Assembly: GCA_936432065.2 (NCBI GenBank) | Contig: OW386287.2 | Span: 185,689,729 to 185,753,728, forward strand | Direction of reading: 5' to 3' | Length of the DNA: 64,000 nucleotides | Origin: Rutpela maculata | Taxonomy: Eukaryota > Arthropoda > Insecta > Coleoptera > Cerambycidae | Shown here: in pieces, positions 1 to 12,207 of the stretch | Numbering within the stretch: position 1 is the stretch's first letter | How the letters are laid out: each line of letters begins with the position of its first letter | Notes under the pieces: generated by a model | Database searches by the model: none | Seen by the model: only the letters and a program-made list of their open reading frames with translations | What the model was told of the DNA's origin: nothing | Position numbers and translations under genes: made by a program

Positions 1-417
1 GTTTATTGAAGATTACATCTGAAATAGTATAGTATAAATATAAAAACTGTAGAAAAAATCATTAAGCAATTTCAATTGGTTGTCATTTTTGAAGTACGTA
101 TTTCTATCAGTTGTACTTTTGTAGTCAAATAGTTCGAAAATTAACATTTTAGTTTAACATGTTCATAAATCGCAATCAACAAATAAACAGATTTTAACTA
201 AAAATTATAAAATTTCTCGAGCATTTTCGCTTGAGTGGTTGCGTAAACAAACCGAAAATCTGGTACTGGAGAAGATAACATTTTCGGATTATCCATGAAA
301 CACATTTAAAGTTAACATTTCTACTTATGGTATGGTATATACAGTGAACGTGTTTTCCTCTGAGAATATAGAAGAATTCACCACCGTCGTCCGAAGGACG
401 TGACACGATTTATTTTA
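1..417. other. AT-rich sequence, no gene seen
   Basis: No coding region or RNA gene could be supported here. It directly follows (on the minus strand) the broken reading frame at 418-750. It could therefore be the downstream untranslated part or the LTR of whatever element that frame belonged to, but no second LTR copy was found in the window. Confidence 0.4.
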
Positions 418-750
418 TTAAGGGCGCCAGCCGCGTTCCCCCTTCCTTGATTTTGGGTGGTTAATTTCTACTCTCAGTGGGGCTCGATTAAGTTTCAGGA
501 GATGATCTAGGACCGGGTTCTCGACCGGGGTCCTATAATAGACGTTCGTACTCTCTGTGGATTGCTAACTGCTCTGTCCAAGATCTATGTCTTCTTCGGA
601 TACACTGGGTCTTATATTTAACACGTTGTATGAATTTATCACTTCAGTATATCCTAATTGCTTTTTTAGAGTTCTTCTCTTCAGCTTATGTGGTCCGATG
701 AATGTCTTGACGATGATGACGTGTGGGTCCTTTGTGAGGATCCCGTTCAT
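418..750 (-). pseudogene. unrecognised coding remnant with an in-frame TAG
   Basis: On the minus strand a frame of 61 codons starts at an ATG directly after a stop. It meets TAG at 565-567 and then stays open in the same frame for 48 more codons to TAA at 418-420. The translation is charged, with blocks such as FIGPHKLKRRTLKKQLG, TPVENPVLDHLLKLNR and a C-terminal GERGWRP. Base composition is more GC-rich than the surroundings, as expected of former coding DNA. I do not recognise the family. A C-terminal polyprotein tail of an LTR retroelement is one possibility, because the frame ends close to a purine-rich AAGGAAGGGGG stretch on the same strand. The in-frame TAG makes it a pseudogene unless read through. 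Confidence 0.35.
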
Positions 751-2050
751 TCAGTCTCGACGTAACCCACAAAAACCCCCGAGAGGTTAGACATACATTC
801 AATCATGAAAATTCAAAAGTTCAAATAATGCCATTTATTGGTTTAAGCCAAAATGTACAATAAATGTGTAAGAGCCTATCTAATATTTGTAAGAATCTGC
901 CTGCTCAGACATGGCAAGGATGGACGCATTCTCCATACAATGAAGAGTGTGTAGTAGCAATCGACTTGGCACAAGAAGGTTCACAACTTCCTTCCTAGAA
1001 GTGTACGAAAGCACTTTGACTTGGAACTGACGGTTTTAATATAAAAATATTTTACTAACATTTTGATGTACTTGTGGCTAGATCCAATAGTGATTCACGA
1101 GAGCTTGTCAATTGAAAATACGTTTTACGGCAGTATATAAGTTACATGAGGTATTCCTGCTCCCTTGCGAAAACGTACCGACGACATGTAATCTAATAAA
1201 GGTTTTGTACCATGACTTCGTTTCCTAGCGACGCTTATAGAGACGACCGCATGTGCTTATTTATTGGCTAATCGGCTTTTCCCCTCATCTTTGCTAAAAC
1301 TAAACATCTGTCTTTGGGCATGCAACTATCTTTTTCTGATGACCCTCCGATGCTCCTGTCCCATGGTCGAGCCGCCGGATGGATTGAAATTCTTTTTAAT
1401 TGAAAAAGCGGACTTGGCACATCTCGCTTTTTTCCATTTTGCCATTTAATATTTTGCCAATGCCAATATTCTTTTTTTCTAAGTCCCCAATTGTAGTACT
1501 ACCCAGAGTGTATACTTTCTGAGAAACAGGGAAAACCTGGAAAAGTCAGTGAATTTAGGTTTGGTTAAGGAAATCAGCAAAAGGGAAAAGTTATAAAAAA
1601 AATCAGGGAAAATTTATCAAAACTACTTATATCCAAAGTTGTTCCCATCTTGCGGCCCCCGGTCGTCAAAAAGTGTTTTCCATTTCCCCCCGCCCGCTCA
1701 TCAGTTTTCATTTTCAGGCAGAAAATTTTTCTGGAATTATTATTGAAAAGTCCTGGAAAATCTGGAAAAGTCAGGGAATCTCAAAGTTGCAAATTGGTAT
1801 ACCCCCTGACTACCTAATTTCACCATTGTCGTGAAGCGACAAAGAAATAAAAATTCAACACACTTTCGAATTTTCCTCTTTTGAAACCCCACGTGTCTGA
1901 GAACGTGTAAAAGTCTTTTTATGCCAAATTTCAGCGCTAATGCCACAAATGTGGTGGAAATTTAATCAGTGGGGTCTGGTAAACAGATGATTTTAACAGA
2001 ACGGCACACAGTGGAAAAAAAGAGCCTTTTTTGGACAAAAAGCTGCCTAC
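751..2050. other. no gene; scattered short repeats
   Basis: No gene supported. A short direct repeat built on CTGGAAAAGTCAG occurs near 1537 and again near 1761, in a context rich in 'aaaagtcagg' words. This is typical of dispersed insect repeat debris. The rest is AT-rich sequence without recognisable features. Confidence 0.4.
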
Positions 2051-2521
2051 AAGTCAAATCTTAATCAATTTTGATCTACCTTGATTTAAAATGTAGGTTA
2101 TTGGCTACACTTCAGAGTATATTGCCTAAATTGCAAACCCCGATTTCCTAACCTCAAAAAATGTATCAAATATGACTCACTTTTTTCTATTCCTAGAAGT
2201 CAAATCTTGATCGATTTTGACAATCCTGGGCTTAAAATGCAGGTTATTAGCTACCCTTTCAGTGTATACTGCCTAAATTGTGAACCCCGATTTCCTAACC
2301 TCAATAAATGTATCAAATATGAGAGTAATCACTTTTTTCTTTTTCTACAAGTCGAATCTTGATCAATTTTGACAATCCTGGGCTTAAAATGTAGGTTATT
2401 CGCTACCCTTTCAGCGTATACTGCCTAAATTATGAACCCCCGGATTGTCAAAATTGATCAAGATTTGCCTTGTAGAAATAGAAAAAAGTGATTACTCTCA
2501 TATTTGATATATTTTTTGAGG
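2051..2521. repeat. tandem ~150-bp repeat ending in an inverted unit
   Basis: Three direct units begin at about 2051, 2197 and 2349 (periods 146 and 152). Each starts AAGTC(A/G)AATCTT and runs through a GTAGGTTATT block and a 'tgcctaaatt' block; in units 1 and 2 a 'cctaacctcaa' block and 'atgtatcaaatatga' follow. The third unit stops near 2441 and is followed directly by a reversed copy (about 2442-2521) of the junction between unit 2 and unit 3. The array therefore ends in a foldback. No coding potential was seen. Confidence 0.75.
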
Positions 2522-5440
2522 TAATGAAGTAATATAAATATCCCTTAGAGTTAATCATTCAAATTATAAATTTATTTTGCTAGTTTTCCTGCCATGGAGA
2601 ACAAATTATTATCTATAATTTTCACGTCTAGTAATTTTGATTGAAATTGTTTATTATTAATTCTAATTATTACTTAAGTTCTTCTAGTTTCTTTAAAATT
2701 ACTCTGCACCCGGAATAAAAATCTCCATACCGGAAGATCTAAACCTATTCGATTAACATTTTGTTATAATGCGATCCAACCGGCTCGTAAAAGTTTATCC
2801 GATTAACTAAAACCAAATTCCCATGGACAATTTCAATATATTTTTCATCATCATTTTATTTGTCTTTCTTTAACATTTTCATATCTTTTTCATTTACATT
2901 TTCCTCTAAAGGCAAAAAATTATTCTAAACATGAAAGCTTTCTTACGAAATGAGTAAGTCATACAAATGATTTTACTCAATAAATTCGGTCGAAAATGAC
3001 ATAATTATTCGAGCAAAATTTTAAGAATATTGAGTTCAGTGTTGTGCAAGAAAGTGCAAATAGCATCTAGCAATTGATAACAAGTATGAAAGTTATCCAC
3101 ATCAAACATCTTCATATACAATAGCTAGTGTTTGCTGATAAAAATATAACTAGATAAAAAATGCCATAAAGGTATTTACTTTGTTGTTCAATGGGTATGT
3201 ACTGCTGTTGTCTACACATTTGGACATACCTACTATCTCGTCAACCTTGCATTATTGGTTATATGATTAACAGTATCTAAAGCCAATATTTGTAAATATT
3301 AAACTCGTAGATAATTTCTAACCTTGGACAATCTATTTCGCCAACTTAATTATAATTTGAAAAGGATGCAATCACGTTTTGAGTGTAGCCATATGCAAAT
3401 ATATTTTACAGATTTAACTGAGTAGTTAACAAACCAATTTACATGGCTTTTTAAACAAATTTCAAGTAGTCTAAAAGGGAATCAATCATCATAATGATTT
3501 TTGTATGTTGATGAAAAATGATTAGGCTTTTAAGTTGGTGAAAGTATAACAGCTTGTTCAAGAGTAACCAAGAAATAAATACAACTGAATTACCTACGTG
3601 CATAAAAGTACATTTAAATGTTCTTAATTATGGCTCTTCGAATACTTCCTTAAAAATGTTTTCTAAGGTCGAGTTTGGCCGTGGTATTTCTTACATATAT
3701 TTCATTTAAACGCAGATATCAAATTGTTATATATCTTTCGCCCATTCCTTTATACTTAGTTGAATATAGTGTGATTTTCCTAAAACCCCTTTAGTTTTGC
3801 CAGGTAAACCCTCGGATAAACCGTTTATTTTCACAATTTAACGTGGTCCAGAAGTTTCTGTAGATATTCTTTATTCTTTAGTCTTTTTGTCTGATCCAGG
3901 TTATGTTCTTTCTAATGGTTATTCATGTAAAGTTTTATTATTTATCAAAATCTGTACTCGCTATTATTGGCTTAGACCAGAGTTGATTAAATAGCACAAA
4001 TAATATTTAGCGATTCAATAGTATGGGTTATTAATATATTATTTCCTGACCAAATTTAATAAAGAAATCCTTAGATATGTTATTTTTAAATGCTCATTTT
4101 TTGATATACGTCTTGGATTCATACCGTCAGCTAGTCATTTAGTTATTTATGTACCAAGGGTCGTAAGTGAACTTTTTTCTGGTCGAGAATAGTTTGAAAT
4201 CCGAGGCCTCATATTATATTTTTCGTCATACCCATGAGTCATTAAATTAGAAAAAGCTTGAGAAAAACTAGTGAAAAACTATAATTATTTGAGTAAGATT
4301 TCATATTAGCTAAGCAAGTAGCAAAGGCAGTGATGCTTGGAATATCCATGGCAACAGTCAATAAAACAAATATAGGATGCGGCTTCTATTCAAATGACAA
4401 CTACTGTCAAGATAAATTAAATCATATTATACTAGCTCTGAACATTTTTGAAAATAATGTCGCATGTAGAAGATAGACAGATAGAAGATAGATAGCAAGT
4501 AAGGCTTGTCTGGATTTACTTCCAAAAAAGTTAAAACATTTAATTTAATGTTTGCTATATAAAAGAGAACATTTTCCCAAATTTACTTTATTTCCCTAGG
4601 GACGTTATAAAAAATAACGACTCGTTGCCAATAGCAACAAGTATTTGGTACATAAAACGTCACTTACTGTCGAAAAAACAATGAAATTAGAGTAGGTATA
4701 CTTACTAGAGAGGTATGACGAAATAATTATTTACCAAACCGTATCAATCTTCAACTATTTCAAACATTGAAATAAATAAAATAATGTCGAAATAGTATTA
4801 TTACTGTTCGTAAACGAATCACAAGCGATTGCAAAAATAATTTTTCCAAAATTCCAATTTTAGGATGTTTTATTATTGCACATTTTTCTGGGGAGTCAGT
4901 GTCGTAAACAAACACAATGTAATCGCAATCGTTTGCTAGTGATCTCGAAGAGATTTTTTTCGAAATCCCAACTTTTGTTTATATTTTCGAATAAGCGTTT
5001 TTCAACTATTATATCGCAAACGAATAAGTCGCTGAAGGCTTATTTTGCAAACGATCGCAAACCAAATGGTTCTAAATTTTCAAACTTCATGCACCTAGTA
5101 GTTTATCATATTGATTTTTTTTTTAGCTAGCCCGTACGTTTGAAATAATTGAAAATTACATGGTTCGATAGAAAATTAAAAGATATATCACATGTTGGCG
5201 TTAAAAAAAACATTAATGACGTTACAACTTTGACAGAGAGACGAAGCAGTTTACACGCCTCTAGTGATCATCCTAAATGGCGGATATGGCTCGAGCCATG
5301 GCATTTTACACATGTTGCAAATTTGAAATACAAATTTTAAATATAGGAAAAATACAGGGTTGGCCTGATTTAAAACAACTGATTTAAATTAGCACTGAAA
5401 ATTGAAAAAAGGTGTAAGTTCTCAATTCCACCCGTATGTA
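2522..5440. other. long AT-rich stretch, nothing identified
   Basis: No gene, RNA or transposon end could be supported. Short open frames at 4876-5340 have no recognisable motif and low-complexity, AT-driven composition. The sequence around 4800-5060 has many 'aaacgaatc' and 'gcaaacga' words. Similar words occur near 61630-61690, suggesting an old dispersed repeat. Confidence 0.4.
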
Positions 5441-5960
5441 TGCATGCTTGGTTTTTTTATATTTGTTCAATCATTATATATTCGCTAAAGAGATTTCTAT
5501 GAAATCTTTTCGAATTGTGAAGTATGACTCGACTGTGATCCCATATGAATGTCATCAAGCTACGTCTAGTATAAGGTGAACAAAAATTTTAAACAAATTT
5601 TTTTTAGTGGAAAATATTCGATAAAACGGCGAAGTCGCTAGTCATAATTTAATTTTGAGATGAAAAAATACAAATTCCATCGGAATTGCGTTAAAATTGT
5701 TAGATAGGTATTTTAGGAATGGCTGATAACGAATCTGATGTCAAAAGTTAAGAATTCAAAATTACAAATCCAATATGGCTGCGTTAATTTCAATATTTTT
5801 GCAGATTTACATGAAATTTGATACATAGTTATTTTCAAGATTTTCTCCTAACGAGCTTAATGTTAAGCTTAAAAAGTCATAATATGTAAAAGCTAGGTAA
5901 AGGGAATATTAACAAGGGTGAAAAATTTTTTTCAAAAATAATACAGGTCTGCAAATAAAG
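5441..5960 (+). repeat. dispersed repeat R1, copy 1
   Basis: About 500 bp shared in the same orientation with 18830-19290 and 42385-42770. Landmarks in order are 'aaggtgaacaaaaatttt', a 'cggcgaagtcgc' block, 'ggaattgcgttaaaatt', 'tattttaggaatggc', 'cagatttacatgaaatttg' and a final 'gggtgaaaaat'. There is no open frame and no clear terminal inverted repeat, so the class (non-autonomous DNA element, Helitron or other) is not decided. Confidence 0.7.
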
Positions 5961-6172
5961 AGGTCATGAATGTTGTTGGGCAGCTGAGGGTTATTTCCGA
6001 AGTAATTTTTCGCGCTGAATCCAAACCTGGTTCAGCATTGGCCCATCACGTCAGGATTTTGAAACATTTGAAGTTAAGTACTTAAAAATGGCTTTTTTGC
6101 AACTTTTGAGGTTATGCTTAGAACTCAGAAATTTGTTCAACTTATTTTTTTATAAATACATCATTTACTACG

Positions 6173-6400
6173 GGGACGGTCGCTCAGTGGGTTAGCGCAT
6201 CTAGCTTGCACTCTGAGCGTACCTAGCGAAGTGGGTTCGAGCCCTACACAGCGAAGAAATTTTTCATAATGATTTGCCCCAAGAAGTGGTTCGGATTCCA
6301 CTATAAACTGTAGGGCCCCGTCTCCTTTACACAGACAAATCTAGATCTCCTAGACCTGAGAGGGTCATTGAGGTGACATGGAAGGCGGTTAAAACACATT
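6173..6400 (+). mobile_element. tRNA-derived SINE
   Basis: A tRNA-like head carries a good RNA polymerase III box A (TCGCTCAGTGGG, 6180-6191) and box B (GGTTCGAGCCC, 6234-6244) at tRNA-like spacing. The outer ends do not pair as a tRNA acceptor stem, and no CCA or terminator follows. A non-tRNA body continues to about 6400 ('ttgccccaagaagtgg', 'cagacaaatctagatctcc'). This arrangement fits a SINE and not a working tRNA gene. The 3' end is not defined. Confidence 0.6.
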
Positions 6401-7726
6401 TTCAAACACATTTGGTTCTTAAACTATCATTAAATGAGCTTTCTATGATGTTTCTTCGCCTTACGATCTTAACCAATTCATTTGCGAGAGAGATTTTGTT
6501 TTTTAGCTTTAAATCTACATTCGTAGTAGCGACGATATCCATGCAAGTTGTCGAATGGTGGTTGATTACATCGTCACAGGTTCGAATAGATAGAAGACAA
6601 ACAAAATAGGAAGACTATTACCCCTTCTATTACGCTCATTTTGAGTTACTTAATATTAAAAATAGATACTATTATTAAAAATTTAATGTGACTCCTTCTA
6701 AGACATTTGAATTAAGTGTATCGCAGTAATCTCAGCGACAATTATGTTAATTATATGATATTAGCGAGTTCGCATAAAGTAGGTCACAGCTTTGCTACTT
6801 ACTGCCTGAGCAAGAACAATTATCCTAAGAGCTGGAAATAAACATTTTGAAATATGTTGAAATAATAAATGCAAAATCAATGATTTCGTGTGTAGTTTCA
6901 ATCAACGTATGTCCAGGAATTTAATGGGAAACGTGTGGGAATAACATTTCTTGTTTTAAGGGTATATTCAATAATTGCATTAATTCCGAGATTAATTCAC
7001 ACCCGAGGTCGCACCTTTCAATTTTTCATATGCTAGTTTATTGCGAGGCATATTGCTTTATTTTTACCTGTAATAGGCGTAAAATATTTTTTACATTTCT
7101 GCTTTGAAATTGCAAGAGGTTTTGCAACAGTTGCACCAAGGACCCAATCCATGATTTAATCCATTTTGTGCGATTCATTAGTGTCTATTATATTGTGTCT
7201 ATTTACTTTGAAACTTTACTTCTTTTTACTTTTACTTTATATAATGTACACAAAGTACTTATTACTTGGTTTTGATGTGATATTTGACATTTGTTGTTTC
7301 ATTAAAGCAATAGGATGTGGCTAGAATTTCTTAAAGATGTTCCTTTTATGGCCAAGTACTCATTGTATCAGAATAAAATAAGTTTTAGTCTGTTAAGAGA
7401 GCAGAGTACCTTAAGATTATGTCATCATGTGGTTAGAAATTCTCAAAATAATGTTTATTGATCTTGGATGACTCCTAGCAATATGAGAAGAGTTTAGTAC
7501 ATTACTCTGAGATCATGGTGGTTATTAGGAATTAAATGAATGATGTTAAGGGCAATTTCTAAGACCTAAAGCGTGTGCAATAGAGTAAGAAACATCCTGA
7601 CTACTTTTTGTAAAGGAATTACAATCTTGATTGAGAAGTAGAATATAAACCGTGAACACTATAAAATGCAAAGCACTGGTGTGCTTTCTACATGGGATAT
7701 TAGTTTTTTAAAGTATTCCGTACACA
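6401..7726. other. no gene seen
   Basis: AT-rich sequence with only short open frames lacking motifs. The frame at 6373-6609 starts inside the SINE and has no recognisable domain. Nothing else identified. Confidence 0.4.
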
Positions 7727-10262
7727 TAGGCTAAGCATATTAGAATTTTCAGAAGAAAGTTTTGCTATAGTTTTTATTTTCTCACCCTCTATGTTTTTTG
7801 GGTTGCTGAACACGAATTTTAAGTTTGTAGGCAAACATTTGGCCCGGAACTTTGTTTTTTTGGCACTTTTTGCCCAAATTTTGACACTTTTCTCAGTTTT
7901 TGGCCTATATCTCAGAAAGGAAGCGTTTTTTCGACAAGCCCATTCCATACAAAATTAAAGTAGACAAAATTTCCTGCATTTTTTATATATCACTTTTTTT
8001 TGTAAGACTAACCATTCCACCGCTAGAGCGTGCCAAAAAAAAAATATATTCCCGGACCCAGTATACCTTACATGAATAATGAATATATGGAAAGTAATTG
8101 AAAAAATGGAGACAAACGAATCAAATACAGTTATTACTAAAGTAGTTATGTGTAGTGTATTATAGTCAGTAGTATAATATATACTCATCATTATTGTAAT
8201 GATAAATGTTGCGAATGATGAATGTTGCTGCCGTCATAAATTGGACTGCCTTAATCATCTGGAACAAACAGGAGATGTTATTTTATGAATTTATTGATAG
8301 ACGAGGTGAGTAGTAATCTGCACATGTTTACTGTTGAAGATACTGTTGTACATACCTTCGTTTTTCAAGGAACTCTCACATCCTCTTCAGTCCGTTCATC
8401 TATTCTCCTTATTTTTTCAGGTGGTGGGGGGGTCTGTAATGAACAGAGGTCAGCTTGTACATTCGTATTAACTACTTCAGACAGGTACACTTATGCTCCA
8501 AGTGTGTGATTGTTATTTTTGGGTAAGGAAATGTTACATACCTTCGTCCTCCTTGTCCACACTTTCTTCGATGGTCTCAACAACCGGGGAGAAGGTGAAG
8601 CCAAGTTCGTCCTGTACTTCGACGTCCAATGGTCCGTCCTCAAGGGTATTTGTGAGATCTGTCTCGATTGTCACGTTATTGCAGGACCCCTCACAGTTGA
8701 TACACAGATTGCTGCAATCGAGGCCTGCTTTTTTGCAGCTACATTTTTTTTGCGCAGGTCTTGACGCATCTGCGTGACACCAGACGCAGCAGTTCGGGAG
8801 GAGCAGGGGCTTGTAGAGAGGTGATCGGTTCCAGGAAATTTGTTGCATTTTTTTCACCCCCCAGCCATTGCTGCACCTGGTGATACACCCTAAAACTGTG
8901 CTGTGTGGCTGCAGCAGCTGATGGTGGTAGTGCAGCTATTTTTGATGAGGTCTGAGAAAGCTGCCTTCTTATAATTAATGTACCTCAGACCGTTTATCGA
9001 CGGTTCAGTCCTTCCTGTGTAGCCGTACACGTTGACCAGGAATCTCTTCCCTGCTGCTGCAATGCTTTCAGGAGTTGCCTCAGGGTTTTTGAACACACTT
9101 ACAACATCGGCAAGGTGGGGGTTTCTGGTGAGAGTTTTCACAAACTTCAATTTCCCTTGATTGTAAGGTGCTGAAGTCGTATCACACCCACTCATTGCGT
9201 GAAGAAACATGATGGTTCTTTAATGGTTTTGTTTTGCAGAGAGTGCACAGGAGAGTAGGTGGTTGGAGGAACGTTTCCCTTTCCTGGTTTCAGGAAGAAT
9301 ACGTTTTCTCGTTGGCAAAGACCCGTGAGGATGACCAACAGGTGGATGTCCTATCCAGCCACCACCACATAAACTTTAAATTGAATCAAACCCACCAATT
9401 TATTACATTATATAATTTTATTTTTATTTTATGAAATATATACATTTTTTTCTTAGAATTACTTGTGTCAAGATCAAATTAAATATTGTATTCTTGTTTA
9501 TTTACACATGTAAATCTCGCGACAAGCTTTTATATAATATAAATTGTATAATGTAAATAAATTGATGAGTTTGATTTAATTCAAAGTTTATTTTCTTCTT
9601 GCATTGTCATCCAAACTAAACGTGTATGAAAAATTTCAACTTAATCGGTTAAGGATAACTGTTTTAAAATTCAGTTACAAGATTTGCCCTAAACAAACTA
9701 ACATACATACATACATAGCAAGTTAAATAAAAACTTGTAAAAAACAATCGAGTGTTCCTTCCAACATTTTTACGACTTGATCCGCTGACCAGGAGTCTCA
9801 CGCAAATTTTGGAAATTTAGAACTTTAAATTCAGCAATCATGACAAGCCATACAATTATAAATAATTTACGATCAACAGTTAAGTATCATAGCAAGGGCG
9901 ATTTCTGCGAAAACGGTGAATTTCACTAGATATGGGAATATGGCCCTTTTTGGCGCGCTCTAGTGGCGGAACGGTTAGTCTTCCAAAAAAACGTTATATA
10001 TGAAAAATGTAGGAAATTTTATCTACTTTAATTCTGTATAGAATGGGCTTGTCGAAAAAACGCTTCCTTTCTGAGATTTAGGCCAAAGACTGAAAAAAGT
10101 GCCAAAATTTGGGAAAAAGTGCCAAAAAACAAAGTTCCGGGCCAAAATTTTGCCTGTAAACTTCAAATTCATGTTCATCGACCCAAAAAACATAGAGGGT
10201 GATAAAATCAAAACTATAGCAAAACTTTCCTCTGAACCCCCATTTTTTTCCTAATATGCCTA
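7727..10262. mobile_element. foldback transposon enclosing an Academ-like pseudogene
   Basis: Inverted arms of about 325 bp lie at 7727-8053 and 9931-10262. Matched landmarks are TAGG..GCATATTAG at both ends, 'aaagttttgctatagttttt', 'cctctatgttttttgggt', 'ggcccggaactttg' and 'ctagagcg(t/c)gcca'. The left terminus carries an extra CTAAG. The flanking triplets (ACA and GTT) are not a direct duplication, so exact ends or target duplication are uncertain. Between the arms lies the broken minus-strand gene at 8534-9210. Confidence 0.65.
8534..9210 (-). pseudogene. Academ-like transposon protein remnant (middle and C-terminus)
   Basis: Reading down the minus strand, 9210-8890 gives HAMSGCDTTSAPYNQGK, which resembles the GCD motif of XPG/FEN-type nucleases, then a block with TPESIAAAGKRFLVNVYG. 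A frame change near 8930 leads to LPPSAAATQHSF then RVYHQVQQWLG. A second frame change near 8850 leads to a Cys-rich tail (8857-8534) with CSCKKAGLDC and CINCEG followed by an acidic stretch. A splice-donor-like GAAG/GTATGT follows the acidic stretch near 8533. The same order of blocks occurs in the copy at 23588-24744. The N-terminal zinc-binding part is missing. From family knowledge, proteins of this layout are multicopy in arthropods; Academ transposons combine a Cys-rich region with an XPG-like nuclease. The assignment is inference. Confidence 0.6.
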
Positions 10263-10777
10263 GTTTAACAGTAATGTTTACATTTTAATTGATATATACG
10301 GGGTTATGCAAAAATTTTGGAAAGCATTGTATGTTTCGAAATAACTAATATGTTAGGTGCAGTATTTTAGCTAGTTTAATAAAATTTTGCAATAAAATGC
10401 ATAATATAGAAACGATTATCTTATCAGAGATTTCTATGGTATAAGATCTAGGATATTGAAGTTAAGTTGTGATGTATGTGACCATAAGTAATTTATAGAA
10501 CATTATGAAATGTTTGAGATAATTTCAAACTGTAAGCGTACTCATATACCAAAAGCAAATGATTGAAGCACCTGCATACTATAACACATGCATACAAACA
10601 AGCAGTCATTTTGTATTCAGCATTTGATTTCAGTATATCATGAAACGAATTTCTGTACAAACCTTCTTTCTACGATGGTTATTAAAAAAAATTGTCATAT
10701 TATAATATACCTATTTGATTAAATCAAGCAGGTATAATAATAGCATGCAAAATCTCTGACAAAATTTATAGTACATA

Positions 10778-12207
10778 TAATCCAGTAAATAAGCCGAAAA
10801 AAAGTGTAAAATGTGAAAAAATGGTGGAACAGCATCGATTTGAAAAATTCCTTGTTTCACGTGTTCCCTATACCCCCAGGAACATTCATCAGCATTGACC
10901 CCTGCATTACCTCCGAAAATGAGAAAGTTAGGGGGGTTTGAAGTGCCCCAAAAAGTAGCTGTCATAATAAATTTTATAAAATTAACATTTCGCCTCGGAA
11001 ATGGGCTCTTGGAGGTTTTTTGGGTAGCTGATCACGAATCCGAGATCCAATTTGAGGAATTCCACATTCCAGTATGGAATTCGTGCCATTTTTTTAATGA
11101 AAATTCCACTTTTTCGGGGGAAATTGAAATATGAATATTGTGCTGCGGAGTGTGCTCCAGGGGGTTTTTTGGGTCGCTGATCCCGATTTCGAGGTCCAAA
11201 TTAAGCAATTCCATATTCCAGACTGGAATACGTGCCATGGAAAATTCCATTTTTTCAGAAAAAATTTAAATATCATTTTTCCACAGAAATGTGCTCTAGA
11301 TTTTTTGGTCACTAATCATGATTTTGACGTCCAAATTTAAGAATTCCATATTCCATACTGAAAATTTTCATTTTTTTCAGAAAAAATTTAAATATTAACG
11401 TTTTTTTTCCACGAAAATGAATCGATTTGTCCGGCTGAAATATCGGATGAACAGGAAGATGAAAGTGACACTGAAGAAGAACCAACAAATCTTAAATTAC
11501 CAGTCCTCGAATATGATTCAGATTATGATTGATGTAAATGGTGTAAATTATATAAAAAAATAATGATAAATTAGTAACTATTTCATCACACAGAATACCG
11601 CCTTTTGTACCAACACAATAAATTCTATATATTTATAAAAATTGTTATCCTTTAATCACTTACCTCACTTGAAAAAAGAAAAAATTTGCATGCATTCCTG
11701 CAGTGTTTATAATATTGCCATATATATTATTTATTTTGAAATACTCGTAATATTCATACATAATTTTTTTCTTCAAAGTGAAATTCGACACGAAAAAGGG
11801 CACAAATTCCAGTACAGAATATGGAATTCTTGAAGTTGGACCTCAAAATCGTGATGAAGACCCAAAAAACCCTACAGAGCATACTTCCTCAGCACAATAT
11901 TCATATTTAAATTTCCGCCCGAAAGAGTTCATCAAAAAATGGCACAAATTCCATACTAGAATATGGAATTCCTCAATTTGGACCTCGGATTCGTGATCAA
12001 TGACCCAAAAAACCTCCTAGAGTCCATTTTCGAGGCGAAATATTAATTTTATCATTTTTTTTATGACAGCTACTTTTTGGAGCACTTCAAACCTTCCTAA
12101 CTTGGTCAATACTGATGAATGTTCCTAGGGAATATGTGAAAAAATGAATTTTTCAAATCGGTGCTGTTCCACCACTTTTCCACATTTCCGGATTATTTAT
12201 TGGACTA
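10778..12207. mobile_element. foldback TIR element, TSD ATA
   Basis: The left end reads TAATCCAGTAAATAAGCC and the right end, reverse-complemented, reads TAGTCCAATAAATAATCC. Flanking triplets are ATA on both sides (10775-10777 and 12208-12210). The arms (about 10790-11240 and 11780-12195) match over several hundred bases. Each arm contains a ~150-bp unit with 'ttttttgggt', 'cgaatccgag' and 'ggaattccatattc'; copies start near 11016, 11163 and 11290. The centre holds the short acidic frame at 11410-11532. The open frames inside the arms are mirror images of repeat sequence, not genes. Confidence 0.85.
11410..11532 (+). pseudogene. acidic C-terminal coding fragment inside a foldback
   Basis: Between the arms a frame ending in TGA at 11530-11532 reads through CPAEISDEQEDESDTEEE and ends LPVLEYDSDYD. 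It has no start codon of its own and looks like the last exon of a protein. The Academ-like copy at 23588-24744 also ends in a Cys block followed by an Asp-rich tail. A remnant of the same type of protein is therefore plausible, but no Cys motif survives here to prove it. Confidence 0.35.

Noticed and set aside
6173..6254. Functional tRNA gene
   Set aside because: Boxes A and B are good, but the acceptor stem does not pair and a SINE-like body follows.
10895..11340. Several overlapping frames on both strands near 11 kb
   Set aside because: They arise from the ~150-bp unit repeated within and between the arms of the 10778-12207 element.
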